Positions 37,739 through 47,237 of a DNA stretch of 64,000 nt are shown piece by piece. Position numbers and translations under genes: made by a program. The stretch is from Bacteroidales bacterium (GTDB lineage Bacteria > Bacteroidota > Bacteroidia > Bacteroidales > JAADGE01), in NCBI GenBank assembly GCA_021108035.1, contig JAIORQ010000049.1, forward strand, positions 1 through 64,000, given 5' to 3'. The first letter of the stretch is position 1, and the number at the start of each line of letters is the position of its first letter. The notes beneath the pieces are model-generated. The model was not told the origin of the DNA. It made no database searches and saw only the letters and a program-made list of their open reading frames with translations.

Positions 37739-38800
37739 TTAGAATTTGATTTGTAATTGCATTAATAATGCGTCATTAAGTTCCTCAACGAATACACCGT
37801 CAACTCCTTTTTCTGCATTATATAAATAGTTAATTTGTAACCTTGTATTATCATTAAAGAAATAATTAATACCGGCTGTTATCGTATAAGCGTAATCAAC
37901 ATTTGAGATTGTAAGGTCATTATTCATGTCTTGGTCAAACATACCAAATTTAACAACAGGTTGCAGATTAAACGGTGTCATATACATTGCTTGCACAAAA
38001 AAACCACTTCTGTCTTCACCAAGCATTACAGGATCTGCTCCGCATCCGCCTCCGCCTCTTACATAATGACCTTGGTCACCAATATATTCACCTTGTAATA
38101 TAAAATCACCGTATTTTACTTCTATTTCACCGGCATAACTTGTTCTGCTTGAATCCGGATCAACTGTCGGGAAACCGTATCTGAAACTTCCGCCAACTCT
38201 TAAAAAATCAAGAGGTTTAAAAGTCAGCCTTCCGATAAAATCTTTTGAAGTGTTATTATCTTTAATTCCGAGACCGCTTCCGTTCATCACTGCAAATGCA
38301 TATTTAACAAGAGTTTCATTATCTCCGCCAAGAACCATTATTCCCATATCTCTTTGAGGTGATACGATTTGATCTGAAACCCCGGCTCTGTTAATTGTAT
38401 GAAGCGAATGACATGCAGTATTTACTTCTAAACCGAAAGGTTGTTTAAATGATCCTACAGAAATTTTTGCCCATTTAAACCTTGAATAAGTAATAAAAGC
38501 ATCCAATAAATACGGATTGCCTGTACCACTCACAAAAGCACTGTTTTCAAGAACTACATAATATTTAAAATCATAAGGAATATTTCCTTTTAAGCCTATT
38601 CTTGCTCTTTTAAATTTAAATGTATTTGTTTCGTCTTCAGTAAAATGATATTCATATTGTGGTTGAATAAACCCGAATAATTTCGGTTTTCCTTCATCAT
38701 CAGTTGATGCTTCATCATCATCACCGCATCCTTGTGCAAATACAGTACCTGCCGAAAAAATAAAAAGTAAAGAAAGCACTGTTAATATAAACTTTTTCAT
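37739..38800 (-). CDS. Outer-membrane porin (OprO/OprP-like)
   Basis: A 353-residue outer-membrane beta-barrel protein. A signal peptide (about 1-22) precedes an acidic linker, then alternating amphipathic strands typical of the phosphate-selective porin O/P family: FIQPQYEYHF, FKFKRARIGLKGNIPYDFKYYVVLE and KISVGSFKQPFGLE. The C-terminus ends in an aromatic strand, ALLMQLQIKF. It is encoded 11 bp upstream of the rhodanese gene at 36894 and downstream of the rhodanese lipoprotein gene. The transported anion is unknown; the context hints at a sulfur anion such as thiosulfate. Confidence 0.88.
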   Translation of the reverse strand: MKKFILTVLSLLFIFSAGTVFAQGCGDDDEASTDDEGKPKLFGFIQPQYEYHFTEDETNTFKFKRARIGLKGNIPYDFKYYVVLENSAFVSGTGNPYLLDAFITYSRFKWAKISVGSFKQPFGLEVNTACHSLHTINRAGVSDQIVSPQRDMGIMVLGGDNETLVKYAFAVMNGSGLGIKDNNTSKDFIGRLTFKPLDFLRVGGSFRYGFPTVDPDSSRTSYAGEIEVKYGDFILQGEYIGDQGHYVRGGGGCGADPVMLGEDRSGFFVQAMYMTPFNLQPVVKFGMFDQDMNNDLTISNVDYAYTITAGINYFFNDNTRLQINYLYNAEKGVDGVFVEELNDALLMQLQIKF

Positions 38801-38866
38801 AATTATAAATTTATTAAAAATAACCGTGACTAAACTAAAAGGTTATTTATTGATTAAAAAAAGATT

Positions 38867-39853
38867 TTATTTAGTAACGTAAGGTAAATCTGCAGGAACA
38901 GTACTACTCCATTGGTTTGAAGTCCATGCAGGATTTAAATTCCATAATCCGTTCATACCGAATTTTAAGCTGTATGCATCATATCCCAAAACGTTTAAGT
39001 AAGCAGTAATTACAGCAGAAGTTTGTCCTGTATAACAATATGTTACAACTTTTCCATTAGTATCCGGATCTAAATTGTTGTATTCTTTGCCGGCTAAAGT
39101 CAAAGGATTAATCCTGTAAGCACCGTCAATGTGTCCAAAAGCTGTGTAATCTGCTTCTGAAAAGTAATTATTAATGAAATAATTTCCGGGGTTATCAAGA
39201 ACATCACCTGCACCAACACCTTTAAATTCGTCTGTAACAACAGCAGCAATTCTTGCATCAAGAAGAGCAGCACCGTCAGTTAAAGTTTCAGATAATTCAG
39301 GATCACTGAATGTAAGACTTGCGGTTGCAGTAGTTACCAATTTTCCGTCAGCAATATTTCCGATACCGCCATCCCATTTAAATGCAAAATCAGTATGCCA
39401 TCCGCTCATTCCCCATTTTAATGCTTGAGTATCTGATTGCCCTGCTAATCTTAGTAATGCAGTTGCATAACATGCAGTTTGACCTGTGTAACAAACTACG
39501 AGTATTTGTTTTGAAGCTGCATTTCCTTCCGTAATAATATCGCTGAAAACAATATTTTTTGCACCTGAAATATGTCCGGTTGCAAAATCATCAGCTTTTC
39601 TGATATCAAGAATAGTATATTTTGCTAAAAAAGCTGTAAGATCTGCTTCTGCAGGTGGTTTAGTTGCAAAAAAAGTTGATGTACCACTTTGTCCCATAAT
39701 ATCAGTTAAATCCATTGCATTTGCAGATAAGTAATCTGTTAAAACTGTAAATGCCGGATCAGGTGTATCAATTGGTGCTTTATCCTTGCAACTCGTAAGC
39801 ACAAATGCCGGAATAATAAATAAAGCGATAAAATAAATTGATAATTTTTTCAT
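38867..39853 (-). CDS. Rhodanese-domain lipoprotein with two active sites
   Basis: A 328-residue lipoprotein (lipobox Cys22 in VLTSCKDK) with two rhodanese domains. Both carry an active-site Cys in the same loop, CYTGQT: Cys121 in the first domain and Cys273 in the second. Each domain has the following structural motif (KWGMSGWHTDF; KFGMNGLWNLNPAW). In contrast, the neighbouring rhodanese at 36894 has only one Cys. Being anchored in the envelope and first in the cluster, it could pass sulfur between two sites. The reaction and partner are not determinable from sequence. Confidence 0.87.
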   Translation of the reverse strand: MKKLSIYFIALFIIPAFVLTSCKDKAPIDTPDPAFTVLTDYLSANAMDLTDIMGQSGTSTFFATKPPAEADLTAFLAKYTILDIRKADDFATGHISGAKNIVFSDIITEGNAASKQILVVCYTGQTACYATALLRLAGQSDTQALKWGMSGWHTDFAFKWDGGIGNIADGKLVTTATASLTFSDPELSETLTDGAALLDARIAAVVTDEFKGVGAGDVLDNPGNYFINNYFSEADYTAFGHIDGAYRINPLTLAGKEYNNLDPDTNGKVVTYCYTGQTSAVITAYLNVLGYDAYSLKFGMNGLWNLNPAWTSNQWSSTVPADLPYVTK

Positions 39854-40066
39854 TTTCTTTAGTATTTAATTTAGTTAATAATTAATAAAACTTATTATTA
39901 TTTTCGGATGCAAATATCTGTATTTTTAAAGGAGCTGCAAAAAAACTGACAGTGAAACAAATTATGTTTTCAGTTGTAAATTCACAATAATAAAATTGAT
40001 ATGTATCATTATATTATGTGATTTATATTACTTTTTCAATTTAAATTTTTTTGAATATTTTATGGT
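39854..40066. other. Upstream region of the rhodanese cluster
   Basis: This AT-rich stretch before the rhodanese lipoprotein gene is the left part of a 520-bp gap and probably holds its promoter. No clear TAnnTTTG element was fixed on the minus strand. The rest of the gap is taken up by two inverted-repeat elements. Confidence 0.35.
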
Positions 40067-40199
40067 TGAGTCCACTCCGAAAAGTCGAAATATGCATTAA
40101 TATCGGTCTGACGGGTTTTCTAATTAACTGAAAATAAGACATTAAACTTATTCTGTTTTTGCAAATATACCCGTCTGACCAGTTTTCGGAGCAGACTTA
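40067..40199. mobile_element. 133-bp MITE-like element, second copy
   Basis: The left end TGAGTCCACTCCGAAAAGT (40067-40085) and the right end (40181-40199) are inverted with 15 of 19 matches. The direct repeat TTATGGTT (40060-40067 and 40197-40204) surrounds it; the part outside the ends, TGGT, may be the target duplication. A second inverted pair inside contains TCTGACGGGT and its complement. Length and ends agree with the element at 23084-23215. No coding capacity. Confidence 0.75.
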
Positions 40200-40217
40200 T
40201 GGTTAAAAAGTAACTAA

Positions 40218-40376
40218 GGCTTTGTGAATAAATAAGTTGACCGGAACAGGTAAAGTTATTTTGTGCAATAGCAAAGCTAAAAAACGTAGTAACAGCATTA
40301 GCTGCGGTGAGGCTTTTAGTGAAGTAAGCGTGCAAAAGAACGAGCTTAAATGGTTAAGTTATTTGTTCTCAAAGCC
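40218..40376. mobile_element. 159-bp inverted-repeat element next to the MerR gene
   Basis: The ends, GGCTTTGTGAATAAATAAG onward and its approximate complement ending CAAAGCC, pair over 25 bases with four or five mismatches. They differ from the TGAGTCC family, so this is a different element, inserted next to the previous one. The right end falls on the last base of the MerR stop codon. There is no transposase. Confidence 0.6.
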
Positions 40377-40705
40377 TAAATAGAGTCTCTTATTTCCAAC
40401 AACATGGTTTTAATATTCTTTAATTTTTTTACAACTTCAAAGTTCTGAAAAGTATCTTCTTTATTCTCTTTGAGCTTAAGTTTTGCACCTTCCAAAGTTA
40501 GTTTTCTTTCTTTAACGAGATGATAGATCAAATGGAGATTATCAATGTCTTTCGGTGTAAATAAACGATTTCCTTTTTTGTTTTTTTTCGGCTTTAATAT
40601 GCTGAATTGATTTTCCCAGTATCTGATTAAAGATACATTTACATCAAACATGCCGGCAACTTCTCCTATTGTATAATATAATTTGTCTTTATTTTGTGTG
40701 TCCAT
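40376..40705 (-). CDS. MerR-family transcriptional regulator
   Basis: About 109 residues from the ATG at 40705; an upstream in-frame start at 40780 adds hydrophobic residues not expected in this family. The MerR-type helix-turn-helix is at the N-terminus: YYTIGEVAGMFDVNVSLIRYWENQF, followed by the wing RLFTPKDIDNLHLIYHLVKERKLTLEGAK. There is no effector domain with metal-binding Cys, only a short helical tail, as in the small MerR proteins common in Bacteroidota. The target is unknown. The stop abuts the 159-bp element, which could have trimmed the C-terminus. Confidence 0.85.
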   Translation of the reverse strand: MDTQNKDKLYYTIGEVAGMFDVNVSLIRYWENQFSILKPKKNKKGNRLFTPKDIDNLHLIYHLVKERKLTLEGAKLKLKENKEDTFQNFEVVKKLKNIKTMLLEIRDSI

Positions 40706-40804
40706 ATCAAAGTAATAAATTCGCAATATACAAAAAAAATATTTTATTAAAATTGAATGAGATTGTATTTGTTCAATCAATTTTTGATTATTATTTGAAA
40801 ATAA

Positions 40805-41491
40805 TTAATCAGTCAAGTTTTCATATAAATCCGGTCTTAAAAGTTTTGTTCTGTTCAAAGATTGATCAAGTTTCCATTTCTCAATTTCTTTAAAATTTCC
40901 TGATAATAATACATCAGGTACTTTCATGCCTTTGTAAACGGCAGGCCTTGTATAAACAGGCGGAGCAAGTAAGTTATCTTGAAAAGAATCTGATAAAGCC
41001 GATGTTTCATCGGAAATACTGCCGGGAATTAATCTTACTACACTGTCAACAATAACTGCTGCTGCCAATTCACCTCCGGTCAATACAAAATCACCAATTG
41101 ACAGTTCTTTTGTAATCAGTGAATCACGTATCCTTTGATCAATACCTTTATAGTGGCCGCAAAGAATCAGTATATTTTTATTGCAAGATAAGATGTTTGC
41201 TGTTTTTTGATCAAATTTTTCTCCGTCAGGTGAAGTATATATTATTTCATCATAATCTCTTTCAGATATAAAATGAGAAACAGCTTTATCAACCGGTTCA
41301 ATTTTCATTACCATACCTGCATCACCTCCAAAAGAGTAATCATCCACTCTTTTATGTTTATCTTCTGAAAAGTCTCTTAAGTTATGGATATAAATTTCTA
41401 CAATACCTTTTTCTTTTGCTCTTTTGACAATTGAATGATTAAAGGGACTTTCCAGTAACTCAGGCAAAACCGTAAGAATATCAATTCTCAT
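40805..41491 (-). CDS. trmD: tRNA (guanine37-N1)-methyltransferase
   Basis: A 228-residue SPOUT-family methyltransferase that makes m1G37 in tRNAs with a G36, preventing frameshifting. The characteristic trefoil-knot motifs are present: [14 protein letters not shown] near 110-123 and [14 protein letters not shown] near 130-143, with the N-terminal start [12 protein letters not shown] typical of TrmD. The usual companions in an operon (rpsP, rimM, rplS) are absent here. Its leader contains short tandem repeats. Confidence 0.96.
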   Translation of the reverse strand: MRIDILTVLPELLESPFNHSIVKRAKEKGIVEIYIHNLRDFSEDKHKRVDDYSFGGDAGMVMKIEPVDKAVSHFISERDYDEIIYTSPDGEKFDQKTANILSCNKNILILCGHYKGIDQRIRDSLITKELSIGDFVLTGGELAAAVIVDSVVRLIPGSISDETSALSDSFQDNLLAPPVYTRPAVYKGMKVPDVLLSGNFKEIEKWKLDQSLNRTKLLRPDLYENLTD

Positions 41492-41510
41492 AATTAATTC
41501 AATTTTAGCT

Positions 41511-41649
41511 GTTTAGTTGTTTAGTTGTTTAGTTGTTTAGTTGTTTAGTTGTTTAGTTGTTTAGTTGTTTAACTGTTTAACTGTTTTGTTGTCTAACTTC
41601 TAATATCTAACTTCTAATATCTAACTTCTAATATCTAACTTCTAATATC
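41511..41649. repeat. Two adjacent tandem repeat tracts
   Basis: An 8-bp unit GTTTAGTT is repeated seven times perfectly at 41511-41566, then three degenerate copies to 41590. It is followed by a 14-bp unit TAACTTCTAATATC repeated four times perfectly at 41594-41649. The second tract ends on the stop codon of the CPBP protease gene. Such tracts can change length by replication slippage and may affect the leader of trmD. Confidence 0.9.
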
Positions 41650-42587
41650 TATCCGTAAAAATGTTGCAATACAGCAGCAATTTCCATAATATAAGCTATT
41701 CCGACATGTATAATTATTCCGCCGAAAATATTTTTTTTAGCTAAAGCATGAACGCCCAAAATAAAACCTCCGAAAAATGAACTGACAGCTTCTCCTGCAG
41801 GTTTTCCGAAATGAATTATAACATATGCAGCTGCCATAGGTAATACAGCTTCTTTTCCGAGAACTTTTGCCATTCCGACTATCAAAGCTCCTCTGTACAT
41901 AAGTTCAACACTCACAAAATCCAGACCGTAAGCTAATTCAAATACCCCCATGGTTTGCTTTGGTGTCATTCCGAATGCTCCTTCGTAATACCAAAATTTA
42001 TATTGAGGATAAGTTTTTTGAAAATCAGGTTGATAAGAAGCTAATGTAATCAGAGGAATCATAAGTATGAGCATAAGAAAAAAAGGTCTGTAATTCATTC
42101 CTTTGTATCTTAATCCGAATAAATGATTATCTTCTTTATCATAGAATGATTTTACAGCAAAAAATATTATTATAAAAGGAATAATTCTCTTTAAGTTGAA
42201 TGCTAAATTATGAATAAATACAGTTTCACTCGCATTCATTTTCGAAAAGTCAATAAACGGTCTGTATTGCCAAAAAGCAACCATCATTCCAAACGTTCCG
42301 AAAAAAATTATGCTTTTAACCCAAAATTCAGTTTTGAGAAGTTTGTGTTGCTGTTTTTTTATAAATAATACAGGAATAACTACAATATAATAAGGTGTAA
42401 TATAATAAAGCGGATAAATTAAATAACTTATCGGTTTCATATAATATCCGTCAACATATCCGTCTTCAAAATTATATTCATAATTAAATATTAAAGCAGC
42501 AGTTAAAAACAAAATAGTGTATAAATAAGCATATATATTGAAATCAGCTTTTAAGAAGTCTCGTATTTCAAATATTATTTCCTTCAT
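41649..42587 (-). CDS. CPBP-family intramembrane metalloprotease
   Basis: A 312-residue integral membrane protein with about eight hydrophobic segments. The CPBP (Abi/Rce1-like) active-site motifs are visible toward the C-terminus: an ExxxR-type site in SVELMYRGAL, a second-motif His in VIIHFGKPAGE, and HVGIAYIMEI with another histidine. The family includes prenyl-protein proteases and bacteriocin self-immunity proteins. The role here is not known. The stop lies directly at the 14-bp tandem repeat tract. Confidence 0.85.
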   Translation of the reverse strand: MKEIIFEIRDFLKADFNIYAYLYTILFLTAALIFNYEYNFEDGYVDGYYMKPISYLIYPLYYITPYYIVVIPVLFIKKQQHKLLKTEFWVKSIIFFGTFGMMVAFWQYRPFIDFSKMNASETVFIHNLAFNLKRIIPFIIIFFAVKSFYDKEDNHLFGLRYKGMNYRPFFLMLILMIPLITLASYQPDFQKTYPQYKFWYYEGAFGMTPKQTMGVFELAYGLDFVSVELMYRGALIVGMAKVLGKEAVLPMAAAYVIIHFGKPAGEAVSSFFGGFILGVHALAKKNIFGGIIIHVGIAYIMEIAAVLQHFYG

Positions 42588-42967
42588 TAAAATTATTGAA
42601 AATTAATCCTCAAAATTAAAAAAAAAACAGAGAATATACTTGTAAGTTGATATTGTTTGTAATTATCAGTAAATCAATAAAATAATAATAGCAATTGTTT
42701 AGAAAATACTAATTATATGTTTTAATAAATAAACAATCTGTAAATAAATCTTTAAGTTTTTTTTTTCAATTAAAACTTTATATTTATACTTGCATAATAA
42801 TTACAATAATCCTTATCATACTTCACATTGATAATGACCGTTTGATATTATCTGTTTATCCTTTCAATTTCAATTGTAAATTTTTATATATTAAAATGTA
42901 ATTTCTTCGATTTTATTTAAATATAAATACTTCATATTTTTATTATTATTAATCAAAAAAAAAATAA
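42588..42967. other. Leader and upstream region of rho
   Basis: A 380-bp, very AT-rich gap between the divergent CPBP and rho genes, with no gene. It must contain promoters for both. No convincing TAnnTTTG with a -33 partner was found, and no stable hairpin was recognised. The length is enough for the autoregulated leader often found before rho, which is inferred. Confidence 0.4.
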
Positions 42968-44722
42968 ATGTACGACATTCTGGAACTTCAACAAATGAAA
43001 GTAGTTGAATTGCGTTCTACTGCGAAAGAACTCGGAATCAAAAAAGTTGAAAAATTCAAAAAGCAAGATTTAATTTATGAAATATTAGATCAAGCAGCTA
43101 TAAAAGGTGTTAAGGGAAAATCTCAAAAACCTGAAAAAACACAAAGAAGCGATAATCGACCTAAAAAAGACAATGAAAACAAACAAACTTCGTCTAAAGT
43201 TGATTCTGAAAAAACTAAAAAAGATCAAAACAAGATAAAAGAAAAACCTTTTTCCGACAAGGATAGAGATGAAAAAAAGACTTATGAGAAAAAGTCTTAC
43301 GATAAGAAACCTGAAGATAATAAATCTTACGATAAGAAACCATATGAGAAGAAATCTGAAGATAATAAATCTTACGATAAGAAACCATATGAGAAAAAAA
43401 CTGAAGATAAGAAATCTTATGATAAGAAACCATATGAGAAAAAACCTGAAGATAAGAAATCTTATGATAAGAAACCATATGAGAAAAAAACTGAAGATAA
43501 AAAATACATTAAAAGCAACGGTTATCAAAAGGATCATTACAAAAAACAAAAAAGCGAAGATTCTTATGAAAAAAACAGAGGATTCAATCCTAAATTTGAA
43601 TTTGATGCAATTATTCAGAGTTCCGGAGTGTTGGAGGTTATGCCTGACGGATACGGTTTCTTAAGATCCGCTGATTATAATTATTTTAATTCTCCGGATG
43701 ATATTTATGTATCACAATCTCAAATTAAGTTATTTGGTTTAAAAACAGGTGATACAGTAAAAGGACAAATCAGACCACCAAAAGACAGTGAAAAATATTT
43801 TCCGCTAATTAAGGTTGAAGGTATAAACGGAAGAAAATCTGAAGACATAAGAGACAGAATTCATTTTGAGCATCTTACACCTTTATTTCCGGATGAGAAA
43901 TTTAATATAACCGGTAACAATCCTAATCTTTCCGCCAGAGTAATTGATCTTTTTTCTCCAATTGGTAAAGGTCAAAGAGGTTTGATAGTTGCACAACCCA
44001 AAACAGGTAAAACTGTTCTGTTAAAAGACATTGCAAATGCAATATCAGCTAATCATCCTGAAGTTTATATGATTATTTTATTAATTGATGAACGTCCGGA
44101 AGAAGTAACGGATATGGAACGAAGTGTTAACGCAGAAGTTATTGCATCTACTTTTGATGAACCTGCTGATAAACATGTTAAAGTTTCTGAAATTGTAATT
44201 CAAAAAGCAAAAAGATTGGTGGAATCAGGTCATGATGTTGTTATACTGCTTGATTCAATTACCAGATTAGCAAGAGCTTATAATACTGTTTCACCTTCAT
44301 CCGGTAAAGTTTTATCAGGAGGAGTTGAAGCAAGTGCACTTCATAAACCTAAACGTTTCTTTGGTGCTGCCAGAAATATTGAGAACGGAGGATCATTAAC
44401 TATTATTGCAACTGCTTTAATTGATACCGGCTCAAAAATGGATGAAGTAATCTTTGAGGAATTCAAAGGAACAGGTAATATGGAACTTCAGTTAGACAGG
44501 AATCTGACGAATAAAAGAATTTATCCTTCTGTAAACATTAATGCATCCGGTACAAGACGTGAAGACCTGCTGTTTTCAAAAAATATGTTAAATAAAATGT
44601 GGATACTAAGGAAGTATTTATCGGATATGAATCCTGTTGAAGCAATGGAATTTATGAAAGAAAGAATTGAAAGAACCAAAAATAACGAAGAGTTTATTAT
44701 TTCTATGAATTCAGACTTATAA
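42968..44722 (+). CDS. rho: Transcription termination factor Rho with charged repeat insertion
   Basis: A 584-residue hexameric RNA-dependent ATPase that ends transcription. The N-terminus is a Rho_N domain ([18 protein letters not shown]). Residues about 50-195 are a Lys/Asp/Glu-rich insertion with 45-bp repeats (see 43295-43504). The RNA-binding domain starts near 210 ([15 protein letters not shown]) and the ATPase contains the P-loop QPKTGKT near 345 and [13 protein letters not shown]. Insertion domains of this kind are common in Bacteroidota Rho and can drive condensation. The remainder is canonical and intact. Confidence 0.96.
   Translation: MYDILELQQMKVVELRSTAKELGIKKVEKFKKQDLIYEILDQAAIKGVKGKSQKPEKTQRSDNRPKKDNENKQTSSKVDSEKTKKDQNKIKEKPFSDKDRDEKKTYEKKSYDKKPEDNKSYDKKPYEKKSEDNKSYDKKPYEKKTEDKKSYDKKPYEKKPEDKKSYDKKPYEKKTEDKKYIKSNGYQKDHYKKQKSEDSYEKNRGFNPKFEFDAIIQSSGVLEVMPDGYGFLRSADYNYFNSPDDIYVSQSQIKLFGLKTGDTVKGQIRPPKDSEKYFPLIKVEGINGRKSEDIRDRIHFEHLTPLFPDEKFNITGNNPNLSARVIDLFSPIGKGQRGLIVAQPKTGKTVLLKDIANAISANHPEVYMIILLIDERPEEVTDMERSVNAEVIASTFDEPADKHVKVSEIVIQKAKRLVESGHDVVILLDSITRLARAYNTVSPSSGKVLSGGVEASALHKPKRFFGAARNIENGGSLTIIATALIDTGSKMDEVIFEEFKGTGNMELQLDRNLTNKRIYPSVNINASGTRREDLLFSKNMLNKMWILRKYLSDMNPVEAMEFMKERIERTKNNEEFIISMNSDL
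43295..43504 (+). repeat. 45-bp coding repeats in the Rho insertion
   Basis: One shortened unit of 30 bp and four full units of 45 bp each, in frame, encoding variants of [18 protein letters not shown] identity between units is high, which suggests expansion by unequal exchange. The unit number could vary between strains without shifting the frame. Confidence 0.9.
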
Positions 44723-44754
44723 TTTATTTCTTTAATAGAGATCAATATAGGTTT

Positions 44755-44811
44755 AAAACTGTTTTAGGTTTAATTTTTGTATATAAAATTACACCGTAAA
44801 CAGTTTTTTTT
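44755..44811 (+). terminator. Intrinsic terminator after rho
   Basis: The outer arms AAAACTGTTT and its complement, with an inner pair GGTTTAATTTT and AAAATTACACC, form a long hairpin followed by a run of eight T residues. It lies about 30 bp past the rho stop. Confidence 0.75.
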
Positions 44812-44846
44812 GTATTAAAGTTAAGCAATTATTATTAAAAACACAG

Positions 44847-47234
44847 ATGAAAAATTATTTCTTTGCAATATCCTTTTTGTTATTCTCATATATTTCATTT
44901 TCACAAACAGTTACAGTTCTTGACGAAATACATTTGGAACCTGTTGAAAATGTTTTGATCTTCAATGAAACGGAATCAGTAATCACAAATATTTCAGGTA
45001 AAGTTCAAATAAATACCTTTAATATTGAAAAGGACATTGTATTTAAACATACTTCATACAAAGATTTGCATTTAAGTTACTATGAACTTAAAGAACTGGA
45101 TTTTACAGTTAAATTAAAAGAAAGTATTTTTGATATTAATGAGGTTGTTGTTTCTGCAAGCAGTTGGGAGCAAAATAAAAGTGAAGTTCCGAACAGAATA
45201 TCTGTTATATCAAAAAATACGATAAAGTTTTCTAATTCTCAAACTTCAGCAGATTTATTGAAACTTTCCGGTGAAGTATTTATTCAAAAAAGTCAATTAG
45301 GAGGCGGGAGTCCAATGATAAGAGGCTTTTCCGCTAACAGAGTTTTGCTGGTGGTAGATGGTGTAAGAATGAATAATGCGATATTCAGAAGCGGCAATTT
45401 ACAAAATGTAATTTCATTGGATGCCAACAGTATCGAAAGTTCTGAGATAATATTTGGTCCGGGTTCTGTTATATACGGAAGTGATGCTCTTGGAGGAGTG
45501 ATGGATTTTCATACAATAAGGCCTCGCTTATCAGATACAAGTAAGCTCAAGTTTTCAGGTAAAGCAATGATGAGATTTTCGTCTGCAAATAAAGAAAAGA
45601 CCGGACATATTGATTTTAATATTGCTTCGAAAAAATTTGCATCTTTAACCGCAATAACATACAGCGATTATGATGATTTAATAATGGGTAATCATGGAAA
45701 TGATTCTTATGTCAGACCTGAATATGTTGATTTTATTGACGGGGTAGATGTTATTCTTAAAAACATAAATGGAAATGTTCAAAAGCATTCAGCTTATGAT
45801 CAATTAAATATATTACAGAAGTTCAGATTTCAACCAAATAAAAAGTGGGAACTAAATTACGGATTTTATTATTCGGTAACATCTGATATTCCCAGATATG
45901 ACAGACTTATACAATACAAAGATGATGAGTTAAAATATGCTGAATGGTATTACGGACCGCAGGAATGGATGATGAACAGTTTGAAAATTAAATATACTGA
46001 AAAAACAATATTTTTTGATAATGTAAGATTTATTTCAGCATATCAAGATTATACAGAAAGCAGGCATGACAGGAAGTTCAGAAATGAAGAAATAAGGAGC
46101 AGAACCGAGAATGTTAAAATATTAACAAATAATTTGGATTTTGAAAAGAAGATAAATGCTAAATCTTTTTTATTTTACGGAACGGATGTTTATTATAATA
46201 AAATTTTTTCAAGCGGATATATTTCAAATATAAGTACAGGAATTGAAAGCAGCACATCAAGCAGATATCCTGATCAATCTTTATATATGTCTTTTTCAGG
46301 ATATGTTAGTTATAAGAATAACTTTAATAAAAAATTAACATTAAACACAGGTATCAGGTACAATAAAGTTCTGGCGTTTGCAGATTTAGATACGGTATAT
46401 TTTGATTTTCCTTTTGAAACAATTAATTTAAATACAAGTGCTGTTAACGGAAGTTTCGGTTTGGTATATAAACCCGTAACTTGGCAATTCAGCTTAAATG
46501 CATCTTCCGGTTTCAGAGCACCAAACATTGATGATTTAGCAAAAGTATTTGATTCAGAACCCGGCAATGTTGTTGTACCAAATGATGATCTTAAACCCGA
46601 AACTGCTTATAATTTGGATATCGGAATATTAAAAAGATTTAATGATAAAGTCCAAATTGACGGAGCAATATACTATACATACCTTGATAATGCCTTAATA
46701 AGAAGTGATTATACATTTAACGGAGCAGATTCAATATTATATGACGGAGAAATGAGCAAAGTTCAAGCTGTTGTTAATGCTGATAATGCAATAATTTATG
46801 GTTTTCAAATTTCTTTAAATGCTGAAATTGCAAATTTTTTAAGCATAAAATCAAATTATAACTATACTCAAGGGGAAGATTCAAAAAACAACCCTTTAAG
46901 ACATGTTGCACCCTCTTTCGGCAGTACACATTTGATCTTTAAAAAAGAAAAAATTAAGATTGATTTTTTTTCAGAATATAACTCTGAAATGCCTTACGAA
47001 AAATTAGCTGAATCCGAAAGAAGCAAACCATATATGTATGCAGTTAATGATAACGGAGACCCGTATTCACCGTCTTGGTTTACATTTAATTTCAATATGA
47101 GTTATCAGTTAAACAGAAATTTCAGATTACACGGAGGGATTGAAAATATTTTTGATCAAAGATATCGACCTTATTCTTCGGGTATTATTGCTCCGGGAAG
47201 AAATTTTATTTTTTCGGTGCTTGTGAGAATTTGA
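44847..47234 (+). CDS. TonB-dependent outer-membrane receptor
   Basis: A 795-residue receptor. A signal peptide (about 1-20) is followed by a carboxypeptidase-regulatory-like N-terminal extension (about 22-90), a plug domain (QLGGGSPMIRGFSANRVLLVVDGVRMNN at about 150-178), and a 22-strand barrel ending in an aromatic residue pattern (NFIFSVLVRI). The plug has FGPGSVIYGSDALGGVMDF, typical of heme and siderophore receptors of the HmuR kind. The ligand is unknown; a heme-like or metal complex is the best guess. It is monocistronic, and ends 4 bp before the convergent aminotransferase gene. Confidence 0.92.
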   Translation: MKNYFFAISFLLFSYISFSQTVTVLDEIHLEPVENVLIFNETESVITNISGKVQINTFNIEKDIVFKHTSYKDLHLSYYELKELDFTVKLKESIFDINEVVVSASSWEQNKSEVPNRISVISKNTIKFSNSQTSADLLKLSGEVFIQKSQLGGGSPMIRGFSANRVLLVVDGVRMNNAIFRSGNLQNVISLDANSIESSEIIFGPGSVIYGSDALGGVMDFHTIRPRLSDTSKLKFSGKAMMRFSSANKEKTGHIDFNIASKKFASLTAITYSDYDDLIMGNHGNDSYVRPEYVDFIDGVDVILKNINGNVQKHSAYDQLNILQKFRFQPNKKWELNYGFYYSVTSDIPRYDRLIQYKDDELKYAEWYYGPQEWMMNSLKIKYTEKTIFFDNVRFISAYQDYTESRHDRKFRNEEIRSRTENVKILTNNLDFEKKINAKSFLFYGTDVYYNKIFSSGYISNISTGIESSTSSRYPDQSLYMSFSGYVSYKNNFNKKLTLNTGIRYNKVLAFADLDTVYFDFPFETINLNTSAVNGSFGLVYKPVTWQFSLNASSGFRAPNIDDLAKVFDSEPGNVVVPNDDLKPETAYNLDIGILKRFNDKVQIDGAIYYTYLDNALIRSDYTFNGADSILYDGEMSKVQAVVNADNAIIYGFQISLNAEIANFLSIKSNYNYTQGEDSKNNPLRHVAPSFGSTHLIFKKEKIKIDFFSEYNSEMPYEKLAESERSKPYMYAVNDNGDPYSPSWFTFNFNMSYQLNRNFRLHGGIENIFDQRYRPYSSGIIAPGRNFIFSVLVRI

Positions 47235-47237
47235 TTT

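Noticed and set aside
41511-41649. CRISPR array
   Set aside because: Units of 8 and 14 bp lie head to tail with no spacers.
43085-43664. Long open frames on both strands across the Rho insertion
   Set aside because: They are by-products of the 45-bp coding repeats in rho, rich in repeated residues.
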